From contig JAVBMP010000072.1 of assembly GCA_031552315.1 (NCBI GenBank), positions 11,515 to 75,514 on the forward strand: a stretch of DNA of 64,000 nucleotides. Reading direction: 5' to 3'. The position numbers were made by a program, and so were the translations under genes. Positions 16,774 to 25,498 of the stretch are shown here, in pieces (positions within the stretch are counted from its first letter, which is position 1; every line of letters starts with the position of its first letter). The notes beneath the pieces were generated by a model, which was given only the letters and a program-made list of their open reading frames with translations, was not told where the DNA came from and ran no database searches. The DNA comes from JAVBMP01 sp031552315. Its GTDB lineage: Bacteria > Desulfobacterota > Desulfovibrionia > Desulfovibrionales > Desulfovibrionaceae.

Positions 16774-17220
16774 TTATCCTTCCACTTCCACCCTGCCGTC
16801 TTCATGCAGGGTTATTTGCATGCCGTCTTGTACAAAGTCCAGGAAATCTTTGCCCAGCCTGTCAACCACAGGCATGGAGTTGGCTGTCCATATATCGGCC
16901 AGCACGGCCCCGGCAGCGGCCAGGGAATCTATGCTTTCTGAAAAAAGCATGCAAGAAAAGCCCATGCCCATGTCGCAAGCCGTGTGCAGAATAAGCCCGC
17001 CAGTGGTGGAACCTATGGTGCGCGGCAGGCACAGGGCCTTTTGGGCCATGGGCTTGTTGTACAATTCCTTGTTGTTCTGGTCTGAACAGGGGGCCTGCAT
17101 TTTTTTGCCCAACAGGGCTTTTTGGAAGCTGGCCAACGTGTTGAAGCCGCTATGCGTGACCAGGGCAGGGGCTTTCACCGTGCCGGGTATGACTACGCGT
17201 CCCTGGAATATTCTGCTCAT
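16774..17220 (-). CDS. Aconitase X small (swivel) subunit, DUF126
   Basis: 148 aa starting MSRIFQGRVVIPGTV, with AGGAGG before the ATG; the frame upstream to 17271 lies within the large-subunit gene. The protein shows the swivelling-domain features of the split aconitase X family: RGRV-like start, a hydrophobic core and LPRTIGSTTGGL, which matches the family's conserved Ser/Gly-rich active-site loop. It pairs with the large subunit encoded immediately upstream (1 bp between genes). Split aconitase X enzymes are Fe-S dehydratases; known substrates are cis-3-hydroxyproline and phosphomevalonate. The substrate here cannot be read from sequence. Confidence 0.85.
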   Translation of the reverse strand: MSRIFQGRVVIPGTVKAPALVTHSGFNTLASFQKALLGKKMQAPCSDQNNKELYNKPMAQKALCLPRTIGSTTGGLILHTACDMGMGFSCMLFSESIDSLAAAGAVLADIWTANSMPVVDRLGKDFLDFVQDGMQITLHEDGRVEVEG

Positions 17221-17221
17221 A

Positions 17222-18517
17222 TCAGCGGCCTCCTTTTTGTGAAGCGGATGAAGCGGGAACACCGGCCACAAGATCCAGCAATTCCGCTTCCGTATGGTAG
17301 CGGGCGCTGGTATAGGTGCGCAATTTGTTTGAACAGGTCACAACCGGCAAGGATTTGCACAGCGGGTTGTTCATATACATAAGCGGGCAAATGTGGGTAA
17401 GCTTGGCCCCGGTGCGCATAAGGCGGGCGTATTCCGCTTCCTGCTTGAAAAGTTCAATGGTGTTCGGGGTGCTGCAAAACACAACCGGCACCGCGGGTTT
17501 GCTTCTGCCGCTTCTGGTAAGGGCCTGTTCCAGCCTGGTTGTCCATTCCCGCAATTGTGAAAGGCTTAGGTGCGGGCAGCCTATAAAGGCCAGTTTGGGC
17601 CTGGCCGCCCTGTTTTTCCATATTACGGGGTAAGATTCCTTTATTCTTGCCAGTTCCGCGTCATCAATAAGGTAGTAGTTGGGGCTTTCCACCAGCAGTT
17701 TTTCTTTCAATTCCACCGCTTCCGGGGTAATACCTTCCACATGGTACAGGCCGACCGCGCCGTTTGATGCGGTGGCCGCGCCAAAATCCTTCAGGTAGGC
17801 GTGGGCTGCCTCATCAAGCTGGCCCAGGAATTTGTCCAGCCCCTTTATGTAGGGCACATCTTCCACCACTTTCATGCCTATCGCGCTGCCAAGTATTTGC
17901 GCTTCCGGCTTTTGCGCGGTTTTTACCTCTATAATCCAGGTGGCTTTGCGCCCTTCATCCGTAAGCAGGCCGAAGTTGGGCACCTTGCCCAGAATGCAGC
18001 CGAAAAGGTCTATGAAGGCGGAATTGCGGTTGCAACGCGCGCCAAGAACGGAATTGGCGTATACCACGGCGGAAGATTCCGCCCAGCTTAAAATGTCGCC
18101 TTTTTTCGGGGTATTGCCAACCTCGTCAAGGTAACAGGCGCAGGTAAAGGCCTGTTTGCTTTTAAGGCCAAGAGATTCAAGCTGGCCTTCATAAAACTTT
18201 TGTTTGCCGTACATAAAGTGCGCCACAATTTTTTGCAGCAGGCTTGACGGCACATTGGCGTTATCTATGGGGCGCGGGTCAACCGTAAAAGGCAGCTTGG
18301 CCTTTACGCCCGCGTCAATAAGTTCCTGCATCAGGGAAAAGGTGGCCGACATTATGGAAATGCCGAAGCTGGTTACCAGGTGCCCCTGGTGGGTTACCGG
18401 CACAAGTCTGTCCGCTTCAAAAATATCCCCGTAAGCTACCAGGGTTTTCATCACCTTGGACAGAGCTTCGCCTTGCGCTCCGTTCAGAATGGCTTGTTCT
18501 TCCGCGTCAAGCTGCAT
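17222..18517 (-). CDS. Aconitase X catalytic (large) subunit, DUF521
   Basis: 431 aa. The large chain of the aconitase X family begins MQLDAEEQAILNGAQGEA as expected. Family segments include VPVTHQGHLVTSFG, the Asn/Arg/Cys-rich SVLGARCNRNSAFIDLFGCI with a likely cluster cysteine, FIGCPHLSLSQL and ICPLMYMNNPL, supplying further Cys ligands. Together with the small subunit it should form a mononuclear-Fe or Fe-S dehydratase in the cytoplasm. It lies 107 bp downstream of an Old Yellow Enzyme-family gene on the same strand, with a strong hairpin in the gap, so joint transcription is possible but may be attenuated. Alternatives to hydroxyproline dehydratase include an undescribed hydroxy-acid dehydratase. 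Confidence 0.85.
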   Translation of the reverse strand: MQLDAEEQAILNGAQGEALSKVMKTLVAYGDIFEADRLVPVTHQGHLVTSFGISIMSATFSLMQELIDAGVKAKLPFTVDPRPIDNANVPSSLLQKIVAHFMYGKQKFYEGQLESLGLKSKQAFTCACYLDEVGNTPKKGDILSWAESSAVVYANSVLGARCNRNSAFIDLFGCILGKVPNFGLLTDEGRKATWIIEVKTAQKPEAQILGSAIGMKVVEDVPYIKGLDKFLGQLDEAAHAYLKDFGAATASNGAVGLYHVEGITPEAVELKEKLLVESPNYYLIDDAELARIKESYPVIWKNRAARPKLAFIGCPHLSLSQLREWTTRLEQALTRSGRSKPAVPVVFCSTPNTIELFKQEAEYARLMRTGAKLTHICPLMYMNNPLCKSLPVVTCSNKLRTYTSARYHTEAELLDLVAGVPASSASQKGGR

Positions 18518-18547
18518 ATTACCTCCAAAGCGTTGAACATTTTCAGG

Positions 18548-18582
18548 CTGTCGCGCAATGTTGAAATTTCATTGCGCGACAG
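18548..18582. terminator. Hairpin between OYE-family and aconitase X genes
   Basis: A 13-bp perfect stem CTGTCGCGCAATG / CATTGCGCGACAG with a 9-nt loop. There is no clear T-run, so partial termination, attenuation or mRNA protection are all possible. Confidence 0.55.
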
Positions 18583-18624
18583 GCCTGTTCAGAATACTTA
18601 ACCCGGCCCGCGCGTTACAGCGCG

Positions 18625-20886
18625 TTACAGGTTCAGGGCCAGGCGGTAGGCCGCGCGTACCGCTTCCAACACCTTGCCCACCATAAAGCTGTCGCCTATG
18701 TTGTAAAGTTGCGGCGCGGCATTTATGCGCTGGCATTCAAAAAAGAGCGCGTCATCCGGCTTGCCGCCAGTGGCAACCACTACCAGTTCCGCCGGGATGT
18801 TTTCATTGCGTATGTCTTCCTTTATTTTGGGGGCCAGGGGGTTTTCAATGTTTTCCGGCAGAATGGGGTGCCAGGTAACATAGGGGTTGGGCACGCTGGA
18901 AGACACGTTGCGTGAAATGTGCACGCCGTTTTCGCCAAGGCCTTCAAAACGCGCGCAGTTAAGCAGCTTTACCCCGGCCTTTTTCAAGTAATAGATAAGG
19001 TGGGCGCGGTTGGCCGTGCAAACATGGTGCATGAAATATTCCGTCATTTCAACCACGCTTGTTTGTATGCCGTGTTCATAGGCCAGCCAGTAGGCGGCTT
19101 CACAACCTACAACCCCGCCGCCTATCACTACCGCCCGCTGAATGCCTTCCAGGGCTTCCGGCTTTAGGAAAAGTTCTGTGGCCCGCATGACGCGGCAGTT
19201 GCTTTTGGTGTTTTCCGCCAGCTTCAGGCCAGGTTCCGTTGAACCTACGGCCATAATTACCGTGTCATATCCGGCGTCTTTCAGGCTTTGGGCGCTTGCG
19301 GGTTCTCGCCGCAGCTTCAGCCTGCCGCTTTCTTCGGCCAGTTTTACGCTTCTTTCAAGATATTCCCGGTAGTTGACAATTTCATATTTTATTTTGGCAA
19401 CGCCGCCTGGCACCAGGCGCCCGCCAAGGGCCTGCTTTTCAAACAAATCTACCGTGTGGCCGCGCCGGGCCGCCACTGCGGCGCACACCATGCCGCCGGG
19501 GCCGCCGCCCACAACGGCTATGCGCTTTGGCTTGTCCGCCGGGGGAATGGGAGAAGGCATCATATGCTCAAAGCCGGTGCGCGGGTTTACGGCGCATTGC
19601 GGGTGGCCGCCTTCCACAAATTCATTGATGCACCCTTCCTGGCAGCCAATGCAGGGGCGAATGTCCGCCACCTTGCCGGCGTAAGTCTTGTTGGGCCATT
19701 GTGGGTCGGCCAGCAGGGGGCGGCCCAGCATGACCATGTCGCACTTGCCGTCACGCAGGGTTTGTTCCGCCAAGTCCGGGTAGCCCAGCTTGCCCACGCC
19801 CACTACCGGCACTTCCACCCCGGCGTTGGAAAGCACCTTTTTGGACGCGAAATGTTCCTTCACAATTTTCGCCACTTCAACAAAGCAGCCCGGAGGCATG
19901 GAACCCGGAGGATGCGGCAGCCACCAGTTGTCATAACAGCCAAGGTCAACGTCAAATATATCAACGCCCGCCTTGACCAGGTTTTCCATATAATCCAGCG
20001 TCATATCTATGGTGCGCCCGTTTTTGAACTTGCGCAGGGATTTTACGTTCATGTCCTCGCCATAGGTTTCATTAAGGGCCAAAGAAAGGTCTATGCGGTA
20101 CATGATGGGGTAATGCGGGTTGGTGCGGCGGCGCATTTCTTTAACCAGATCAAGCCCGAAGGCCTGCCAGTTGCTGTAACGGCCAAATTTGCGGCGGTTG
20201 AAGGCCGGGTTGGTGAACTGTTCCAGCAAGTAGCCTTCATGTCCGTGCAAATATACCCCGTCTATGCCGCAGGCGTGGGCATCTGCCGCAGCCTGCCCGG
20301 CACGTTTGATGATTTTGCGGATACGCCAAGGCGTAAGGGGCAAACAGGGAATTTGCGGGATGTAAAAGCTGGGGTTAAGTGAGGCCGAGCAGGGAAATTT
20401 GAAGGAATTTACCAGGCATTGCGGGTTGCCCACCCGCCCAAGGCCGGGGGTAAGCTGAATAAAAAATTTGGCCCCGTAGGCATGAATACCCTGAACAAGG
20501 TCGCGCCAGCCCGCCATAACGGTGCGGCTTCTGTCTATGCGCGGAAAGTAGCTTAACTGGCCGAGTTCTATAATGGAATTATCCAAATTATGGCTTACCG
20601 GCACCAGGCCGGACGTAATAAGCCCAACCCCGCCTTTGGCCCGTTCAAAAAAGTATTCCAGCATCTTGTCGTTTGGGCGTCCGGTTTCCTCGCACATGGA
20701 AATATTGCCCATGGGGGCCATGACCAGGCGGTTTTTTATAGTGGTGCGGTTTATGGTGATGGGTGAAAAAATACTGCTGTAGGGGTAAAGGTTTTGCGTC
20801 ATCCGCCCGCTTCGCAGCACCGCCTCGTCATTAAACCAATTACCATAACCATCGACAAGTTCTTGAATTTTTGGGTCTGTCTTCAT
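18625..20886 (-). CDS. Old Yellow Enzyme-family Fe-S flavoprotein (dienoyl-CoA reductase-like)
   Basis: 753 aa; AGGGG seven bases before ATG. Domain order: FMN TIM barrel (~35-405; KNRLVMAPMG, HGHEGYLLEQFTNP), a 4Fe-4S site C412-x2-C415-x3-C419-x11-C431, then FAD/NAD(P) Rossmann modules (VVGGGPGG near 459-465, VIGGGVVGCEAA near 600). This is the layout of 2,4-dienoyl-CoA reductase, trimethylamine dehydrogenase and bile-acid BaiCD/BaiH enzymes: reduced pyridine nucleotide passes electrons via FAD, Fe-S and FMN to an enoate. It is ~70-90 residues longer than the usual ~670, mainly from N-terminal and barrel insertions. Substrate unknown; its link to aconitase X and the amidase suggests a catabolic locus. 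Confidence 0.85.
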   Translation of the reverse strand: MKTDPKIQELVDGYGNWFNDEAVLRSGRMTQNLYPYSSIFSPITINRTTIKNRLVMAPMGNISMCEETGRPNDKMLEYFFERAKGGVGLITSGLVPVSHNLDNSIIELGQLSYFPRIDRSRTVMAGWRDLVQGIHAYGAKFFIQLTPGLGRVGNPQCLVNSFKFPCSASLNPSFYIPQIPCLPLTPWRIRKIIKRAGQAAADAHACGIDGVYLHGHEGYLLEQFTNPAFNRRKFGRYSNWQAFGLDLVKEMRRRTNPHYPIMYRIDLSLALNETYGEDMNVKSLRKFKNGRTIDMTLDYMENLVKAGVDIFDVDLGCYDNWWLPHPPGSMPPGCFVEVAKIVKEHFASKKVLSNAGVEVPVVGVGKLGYPDLAEQTLRDGKCDMVMLGRPLLADPQWPNKTYAGKVADIRPCIGCQEGCINEFVEGGHPQCAVNPRTGFEHMMPSPIPPADKPKRIAVVGGGPGGMVCAAVAARRGHTVDLFEKQALGGRLVPGGVAKIKYEIVNYREYLERSVKLAEESGRLKLRREPASAQSLKDAGYDTVIMAVGSTEPGLKLAENTKSNCRVMRATELFLKPEALEGIQRAVVIGGGVVGCEAAYWLAYEHGIQTSVVEMTEYFMHHVCTANRAHLIYYLKKAGVKLLNCARFEGLGENGVHISRNVSSSVPNPYVTWHPILPENIENPLAPKIKEDIRNENIPAELVVVATGGKPDDALFFECQRINAAPQLYNIGDSFMVGKVLEAVRAAYRLALNL

Positions 20887-21052
20887 GCTGTACCCCTTAT
20901 GCTTTTTGAAGTTGAAGCAATGGTCTCCATTTGCGGGAACGTGTGAAATAAATAACTACCTATGATAATACATAGCCCCACAGCCATATAATGTCAAGAC
21001 AAACGGGAACCGCGCATGCCCCGTTTACCCCAGCGCGACGCCTTTTGGCAAA

Positions 21053-21147
21053 ACTGACCAGCGAAAAAACTGTCCAGCGGAAAAACTGCCCAGGTGAAAA
21101 ACTGTCCGGCGGCAAATCTTCAGGTGAAAAAAGTCAAGGCGAAAAAA
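21053..21147. repeat. 16-bp imperfect tandem repeat array
   Basis: ACTG begins at 21053, 21069, 21085 and 21101, with unit consensus ACTGTCCAGCGGAAAA. Two further, shorter, degenerate units run to 21147. A period not divisible by three argues against a protein repeat. It lies between the divergent OYE-family and amidase genes, where operators would be expected. Confidence 0.65.
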
Positions 21148-21288
21148 TGAACGCGGCGATAATTTGTCATACATTTGTATTACGTTGCGGTGTAAATCTG
21201 TTGAACATGCCCCATTGGCTACAAATGCCGGTGAATCGTTTCAAGTGTGACAGATTGGGGAGTTATTCAAAAAACGGAGGGAAATATC

Positions 21289-22899
21289 ATGGATGAAAAA
21301 AATAGCTTTGCGACAATGAACAGAAGGGATTTTTTGCGCCTGGGCACAGTGGCGGTAGCCGGGGGCTACCTGGCCTCTATAGGCAGCCCGTTATCCGCCT
21401 TTGCCGCTGACGGCGCGGTGGAAAGCCCGGCATATTTGCCGGCGACAGAACAGATCAAGCTTTTTAAAGCGGGCAAGCTTTCACCCGTAGATGTCCTGAT
21501 GGCCCAAATTGAAAGAATAAAAGAATTGAATGGCCCCCTGAATGTAAGCAATGATGAACCAAAAGATTTCATGAAGTTCAACGGCGAAATCAACGCCATT
21601 ACCTACGAGCATTTTGAGCCTGCCATAAAAGCGGCGAAAGAGGCGGAACAGCGCTATAAAGCCGGGACGGCAAGGCCGCTTGAAGGCATTACCGTTGCTG
21701 TGAAAGATGAAAATGATGTAGTCGGCTGGAGAACAACCATGGGGTCTCTGCTTTTGAAAGACGCCCCGCTGGCCACGGAAAACGCGGCAATAATAAACAT
21801 GCTGCTTGAAGCCGGGGCAATACTGCATATTCAAACCACGGTGCCGGAATTTTACATCAACGCCTCCACCTGGTCGCGCCTGTGGGGCGTAACCCGCAAC
21901 CCGTGGAACCTGTGGTATTCTGTCGGCGGTTCATCCGGCGGATCCGGCGCGGCGCTGGCGGCCGGTTTTACCACCCTTGCCACTGGGTCCGACATGGGCG
22001 GTTCAATCCGCGTTCCTTCCTCCTTGTGCGGCCTGTATGGCTTCAAAGCGCCGTTCGGGCGTATTCCAACATCGGAAACAAGCTATGAGACCACAGGGCC
22101 AATGGCGCGCAATTTTCAAGATATGGTGCTGATGCAAAATATCATCACAGGCCCGCACCCCTCGGTGCATGCCGCCCTGCGGCCCAAGCTTGATTACCCG
22201 GCCAGCTATGATTCGCTTAAAGGCGTCAAGATAGCCCTGGACTACTTTGCCAACTGGGTTCCGGAAGGCGTGGACGCCGCGGTAAAGGATTCACTGGCGA
22301 ACGCGGCAGATGTGCTGCGCGGCCAGGGCGCTGTGGTGGAAGAAATTGACCTGGGTTGGAAATACAAAGATATTTTCAATACCTTCATGAGCGGCCTGCT
22401 TTCAACTGAAATTGGCGCCATGATGCTTGAGGCCGGCAAACAGGGCGGTAATTTTACCAGCTATGCGGAACATTTTATCAAAAGCGCCAAACAAAGTGGC
22501 CCCGTTGCCATGGCAGAGGCCAGCAACCTTGCGACAAAAATGCACAGCCAGCTTCAAAGGGAAATCTTCAGCAAAGGGTACAGCACCTTGATTATGCCGA
22601 CCCTGCTTACCCCGTACGTAGCCGCCGACCATGACCCGACAAAAGACGCGGTCATTATCAACGGCAAACAGGTTAAAGGGCTAAGCTATGTAATTACCCT
22701 GGTTTGGAACCTTTTAAGCCGCTACCCGGTTGTTGATGTGCCGGTCGGCATAGCCAAAAACCAAATCCCTATGGGTATGCAGATTATCGGCAACACCTTT
22801 GATGACCTGGCGGCATTCCGCGTGGCTTTTGCCTATTCACAGGCAGGGTTGCAATTGTACCACGGGAAGATGTTTCCCACAAACATTTCCAGGGCATAA
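21289..22899 (+). CDS. Tat-exported amidase-signature hydrolase
   Basis: 536 aa starting MDEKNSFATMNRRDFLRLG, with CGGAGGGAAATATC before the ATG. The twin-arginine motif NRRDFLRLG, hydrophobic core and SAFAADG cleavage region predict Tat export. The amidase-signature catalytic triad is present: K139 (AVKDEND), cis-Ser in GGSSGGSG (S215/S216) and nucleophile S239 in GSDMGGSIRVPSSLCG. Such enzymes hydrolyse amides or carbamates; periplasmic Tat versions are less common than cytosolic ones. It is transcribed away from the OYE-family gene, sharing a 400-bp regulatory gap. Substrate unknown. GatA is excluded by the signal peptide and the lack of gatB/gatC neighbours. Confidence 0.88.
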   Translation: MDEKNSFATMNRRDFLRLGTVAVAGGYLASIGSPLSAFAADGAVESPAYLPATEQIKLFKAGKLSPVDVLMAQIERIKELNGPLNVSNDEPKDFMKFNGEINAITYEHFEPAIKAAKEAEQRYKAGTARPLEGITVAVKDENDVVGWRTTMGSLLLKDAPLATENAAIINMLLEAGAILHIQTTVPEFYINASTWSRLWGVTRNPWNLWYSVGGSSGGSGAALAAGFTTLATGSDMGGSIRVPSSLCGLYGFKAPFGRIPTSETSYETTGPMARNFQDMVLMQNIITGPHPSVHAALRPKLDYPASYDSLKGVKIALDYFANWVPEGVDAAVKDSLANAADVLRGQGAVVEEIDLGWKYKDIFNTFMSGLLSTEIGAMMLEAGKQGGNFTSYAEHFIKSAKQSGPVAMAEASNLATKMHSQLQREIFSKGYSTLIMPTLLTPYVAADHDPTKDAVIINGKQVKGLSYVITLVWNLLSRYPVVDVPVGIAKNQIPMGMQIIGNTFDDLAAFRVAFAYSQAGLQLYHGKMFPTNISRA

Positions 22900-22908
22900 T
22901 AACTACCT

Positions 22909-23053
22909 GAGGCCATTGCACAATGAGAATTTTTGTTCTTTTACAAGGAGTGCGAGTTCCGTGCGGAGGGAGTATATTCAAGCATATATGACCTTCGCGC
23001 GGGACGAAGCACGACGCAGTAAAAGGGCAAAAAGGCCATTGTGCAACGGCCTC
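22909..23053 (+). repeat. Family A hairpin element, copy 2
   Basis: Starts 9 bp after the amidase stop codon. It lacks the CCTATC/CCGTAG and CTACGGAACATGGG segments present in copies 4 and 5, deleted in matching places of both arms, so the hairpin stays paired. It is the shortest complete copy. Confidence 0.85.
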
Positions 23054-23079
23054 ATCGTGTTTCAGGTAGAGCCCATTGT

Positions 23080-23100
23080 AGGCCGTTGCACAATGGCCTC
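23080..23100. repeat. Solo family A palindrome P5
   Basis: AGGCCGTTGCACAATGGCCT, 26 bp past copy 2. It directly precedes the truncated reading frame at 23101. Confidence 0.7.
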
Positions 23101-23217
23101 CAAGTTTTGTTATCCCGTTTGGCGCTTGATTTCTCTTATCCTCTTGTGTACAGCTATAGCGATGCGTATCTGGACGATTATTTTAATGAATGCCTTAAAA
23201 TGGAGCAGGTATTGTGA
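23101..23217 (+). pseudogene. 3' remnant of a gene upstream of the radical SAM gene
   Basis: An in-frame stretch reads LALDFSYPLVYSYSDAYLDD then YFNECLKMEQVL and stops at TGA 23215-23217. The stop overlaps the GTG start of the radical SAM gene (GTGA), the usual arrangement of translationally coupled genes. Upstream it runs straight into the solo palindrome, and no plausible start exists. This suggests a former operon partner whose 5' part was lost at the repeat. The remnant is too short to name. Confidence 0.5.
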
Positions 23218-24146
23218 TTTTTTGTCCTTATCTTGTCCGTGATATTAATTTTGAACCTGATGCCATTCAGCCGTGTTGCAATGTCCGTTCACTTTCAGTC
23301 CCACGATTTGCGTTTAAGGGCGGCAAAGTGAATATGGTTGAATATTGTCAGCATGTTCAAGACACTATAATACGCATGCAAGATGATAGTATTTGTAAAA
23401 ACTGTCCGGAATTAATAGAAATTCCCGCCAACAAGACGTCTGCCTCAAATATTCTGTTCCAGACGGTTTCTTTTAATATGCACAGGTATTTATGCAATTG
23501 CAAATGCGTATATTGCGATTTTCACAAGCAAACATTGTTGCCGTATTCCATACTGCCTGCAATTAACAGCTTGTATTCCCAAAATGTTTTGCATAAAGAC
23601 TGTTTTTTTAGCTGGGGCGGCGGCGAGCCAACCATACTGCGCGAATTTGAAGAAGCGGCAACATTAATATACAATTATGGCTTCAAACAGTATATTCATA
23701 CCAATGCCTTGCATTATTCCAACACCATTGCGGGCCTGCTTGAAAAACAATCGGCAGGGGTGAATATCAGTCTTGATTCCGGAAATCCGGAAGTATACAA
23801 AGCCGTCAAGGGGCTTGACGGCTTCAAGCGGGTTACCGCGAACATTGGCAAATATATTGCCGCCTCAAGAAATGAGTGTGACATTACCATCAAATACATC
23901 ATTTTTTCAGCTAATAATTCTCAGCAAATGATAGAAGATTTCTTTGCCTTATGTAAATATCTTGGAATAAAAAATGTCGAGTTTTCTTTTGATTTCAGAG
24001 AGGTTAATGATGGAACTGTATCAAATGAAACGCTTGATGCCGCAATTTCTTTCATCGCGCTTTCCAATGCCTTGAACATTAAATGTTCGCCTTTTTTTGT
24101 AGACAACCAGATGATTAAAATGTTGGAAGACCGCGTTAATGCCTAG
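23214..24146 (+). CDS. Radical SAM protein with extra N-terminal cysteine cluster
   Basis: 310 aa from GTG 23214, with GGAG eight bases before. The radical SAM motif is C94-x3-C98-x2-C101 (LCNCKCVYCDF), followed by the GGGEPT glycine motif at 135-140 and NISLDSG. Unusually, six cysteines precede the motif: C4, C21, C22, C45, C61 and C64. They resemble a SPASM-type auxiliary cluster placed before rather than after the core. A second Cys (C96) sits within the main motif. The gene is richer in A and T than its neighbours and its upstream partner is broken, both signs of transfer. Relatives often modify peptides or act in polysaccharide loci; no substrate peptide was found nearby. Confidence 0.75.
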   Translation: MIFCPYLVRDINFEPDAIQPCCNVRSLSVPRFAFKGGKVNMVEYCQHVQDTIIRMQDDSICKNCPELIEIPANKTSASNILFQTVSFNMHRYLCNCKCVYCDFHKQTLLPYSILPAINSLYSQNVLHKDCFFSWGGGEPTILREFEEAATLIYNYGFKQYIHTNALHYSNTIAGLLEKQSAGVNISLDSGNPEVYKAVKGLDGFKRVTANIGKYIAASRNECDITIKYIIFSANNSQQMIEDFFALCKYLGIKNVEFSFDFREVNDGTVSNETLDAAISFIALSNALNIKCSPFFVDNQMIKMLEDRVNA

Positions 24147-24236
24147 CATTCTCGTGCGCCAAATTTTCGCGGCTTACTATTTTAGCGTGTCACTTGATGA
24201 ATTACCTGGCCACATCTAACAACCCTGTGGTGCATT

Positions 24237-25340
24237 ATGAAAAATTTGAAGGTATTCGCGGCGGGTTTTGCCCTGTTGCCGTTACTTTTGCTTGGCGCTT
24301 GCGGCATACTTTATGATTCCGCGGTGTGGGTTGGCAGCATCAATTTGCCGGATCTTCCGCGCGGCGATCTCTATGACCCGGATTTTTACAAAACAGCCAC
24401 GCTGGAAGATGTGCAAAAACTTGTTGGCGACAAGTCGCTTGTAGGCGAGCAAACTACATATTCAGAAAAGGAATTTGCCCGTGACTCGCGCGTTGGGTTT
24501 ATTGATTTCAGCAAGATTACCTGGCCTTTTATCCCCAACCACCATATCAGCACAACAGAAACAACGGTACGCCCGGTGGACGTGGCCCGAAAAAATTCCC
24601 CAAGCAGGGAAGTTGTAAGAATGCTTGAAAGGGCCAGCGGCATTTCAGATGAAGAAAGCTTCAACTACCGGCTGGCGTCGCTTAGGGGCGAGCAGGCGGG
24701 AAGCGTGCTGGAAGAATACAAGGCTGTGCCCTTCAATTGCTTTACCGCATCTTTCCTTGTGGATAAGAAAATGCTTCCGGAATTGGAAGCGTATTTGCAA
24801 CAGCACCCCGGGGCCAACCTTAATTGTACCCCGGACCCGCGTGGTTTGGACAAGTATCAGCGGGCAGGTATTAGCGCCCCGCTGGTTGCGGCTATTAATG
24901 CCGACAACCCGGACATTCTGAGCCTGTTGATAAAGAAGGGGGCAAAATTGGATTCATGGGAAGACACGGGCACATGGGAGCGTGTTCCAAGTGCCAAAAT
25001 TATGGCCGTGCTGAAAAGGGCCGGCGGGCAAATTCCACCGGCCACCTGCGACAAGCTGGCGCGAGGTTCGAATTATTCAGCAAACAGCGAGTACCAGGTG
25101 TTTGCCAATGAAATTTACGGCATGTGTTATTTCAGCCCGGAAGTTCAACCGCATATGTTGAAAGAGGCTATTGAATGGAACCGTACAGACCTTGTGCAAA
25201 GACTGCTCCGCAGTGGGGTAATGCCGCAAGAAGGCAAGGAATACGAGGTGCGCTACAGACCTGGAGAAAGCATTGTCAAAATGGAAAACCTGCTTAAAGG
25301 TTATGGGGTAAAACTGAAACCCTACGCATTATCCAGTTGA
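24237..25340 (+). CDS. Predicted lipoprotein with an ankyrin-like repeat
   Basis: 367 aa. The N-terminus MKNLKVFAAGFALLPLLLLG ends in a lipobox (LLGAC) with C22 as the lipidated residue. The ribosome-binding site is weak. Residues ~210-240 (SAPLVAAINADNPDILSLLI then KKGA) look like an ankyrin repeat, and the C-terminal part has a second weak match (EAIEWNRTDLVQRLLRSG). The rest matches nothing I recognise. It is probably an envelope-anchored interaction protein. It is separated by 90 bp from the radical SAM gene, and a solo family A palindrome lies 6 bp after its stop. Confidence 0.65.
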   Translation: MKNLKVFAAGFALLPLLLLGACGILYDSAVWVGSINLPDLPRGDLYDPDFYKTATLEDVQKLVGDKSLVGEQTTYSEKEFARDSRVGFIDFSKITWPFIPNHHISTTETTVRPVDVARKNSPSREVVRMLERASGISDEESFNYRLASLRGEQAGSVLEEYKAVPFNCFTASFLVDKKMLPELEAYLQQHPGANLNCTPDPRGLDKYQRAGISAPLVAAINADNPDILSLLIKKGAKLDSWEDTGTWERVPSAKIMAVLKRAGGQIPPATCDKLARGSNYSANSEYQVFANEIYGMCYFSPEVQPHMLKEAIEWNRTDLVQRLLRSGVMPQEGKEYEVRYRPGESIVKMENLLKGYGVKLKPYALSS

Positions 25341-25346
25341 TATGTA

Positions 25347-25367
25347 AGGCCATTGCGCAATGGCCTC
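25347..25367. repeat. Solo family A palindrome P6
   Basis: AGGCCATTGCGCAATGGCCT, six bases after the lipoprotein stop codon, in a position to act as a 3' hairpin. No flanking direct repeat was seen. Confidence 0.75.
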
Positions 25368-25448
25368 TGTTTGGAATATACCGTTCTGGCATCCTGAAAT
25401 TTAGGGCTTGTCCATAAAGACAGGCCCCAGGTCGCAGTTGCGTGTTTT

Positions 25449-25498
25449 TTACCCCTGTTACCCTGTTATCCCCATTATCCCCTGTTATCCCTGTTACT
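25449..25498 (+). repeat. CCCTGTTA-type minirepeat before DUF486
   Basis: CCCTGTTA/CCCTGTTATCC/CCATTATCCCCTGTTATCC words are repeated about five times just upstream of the DUF486 start. Probably slippage-derived; a regulatory role is possible. Confidence 0.5.
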
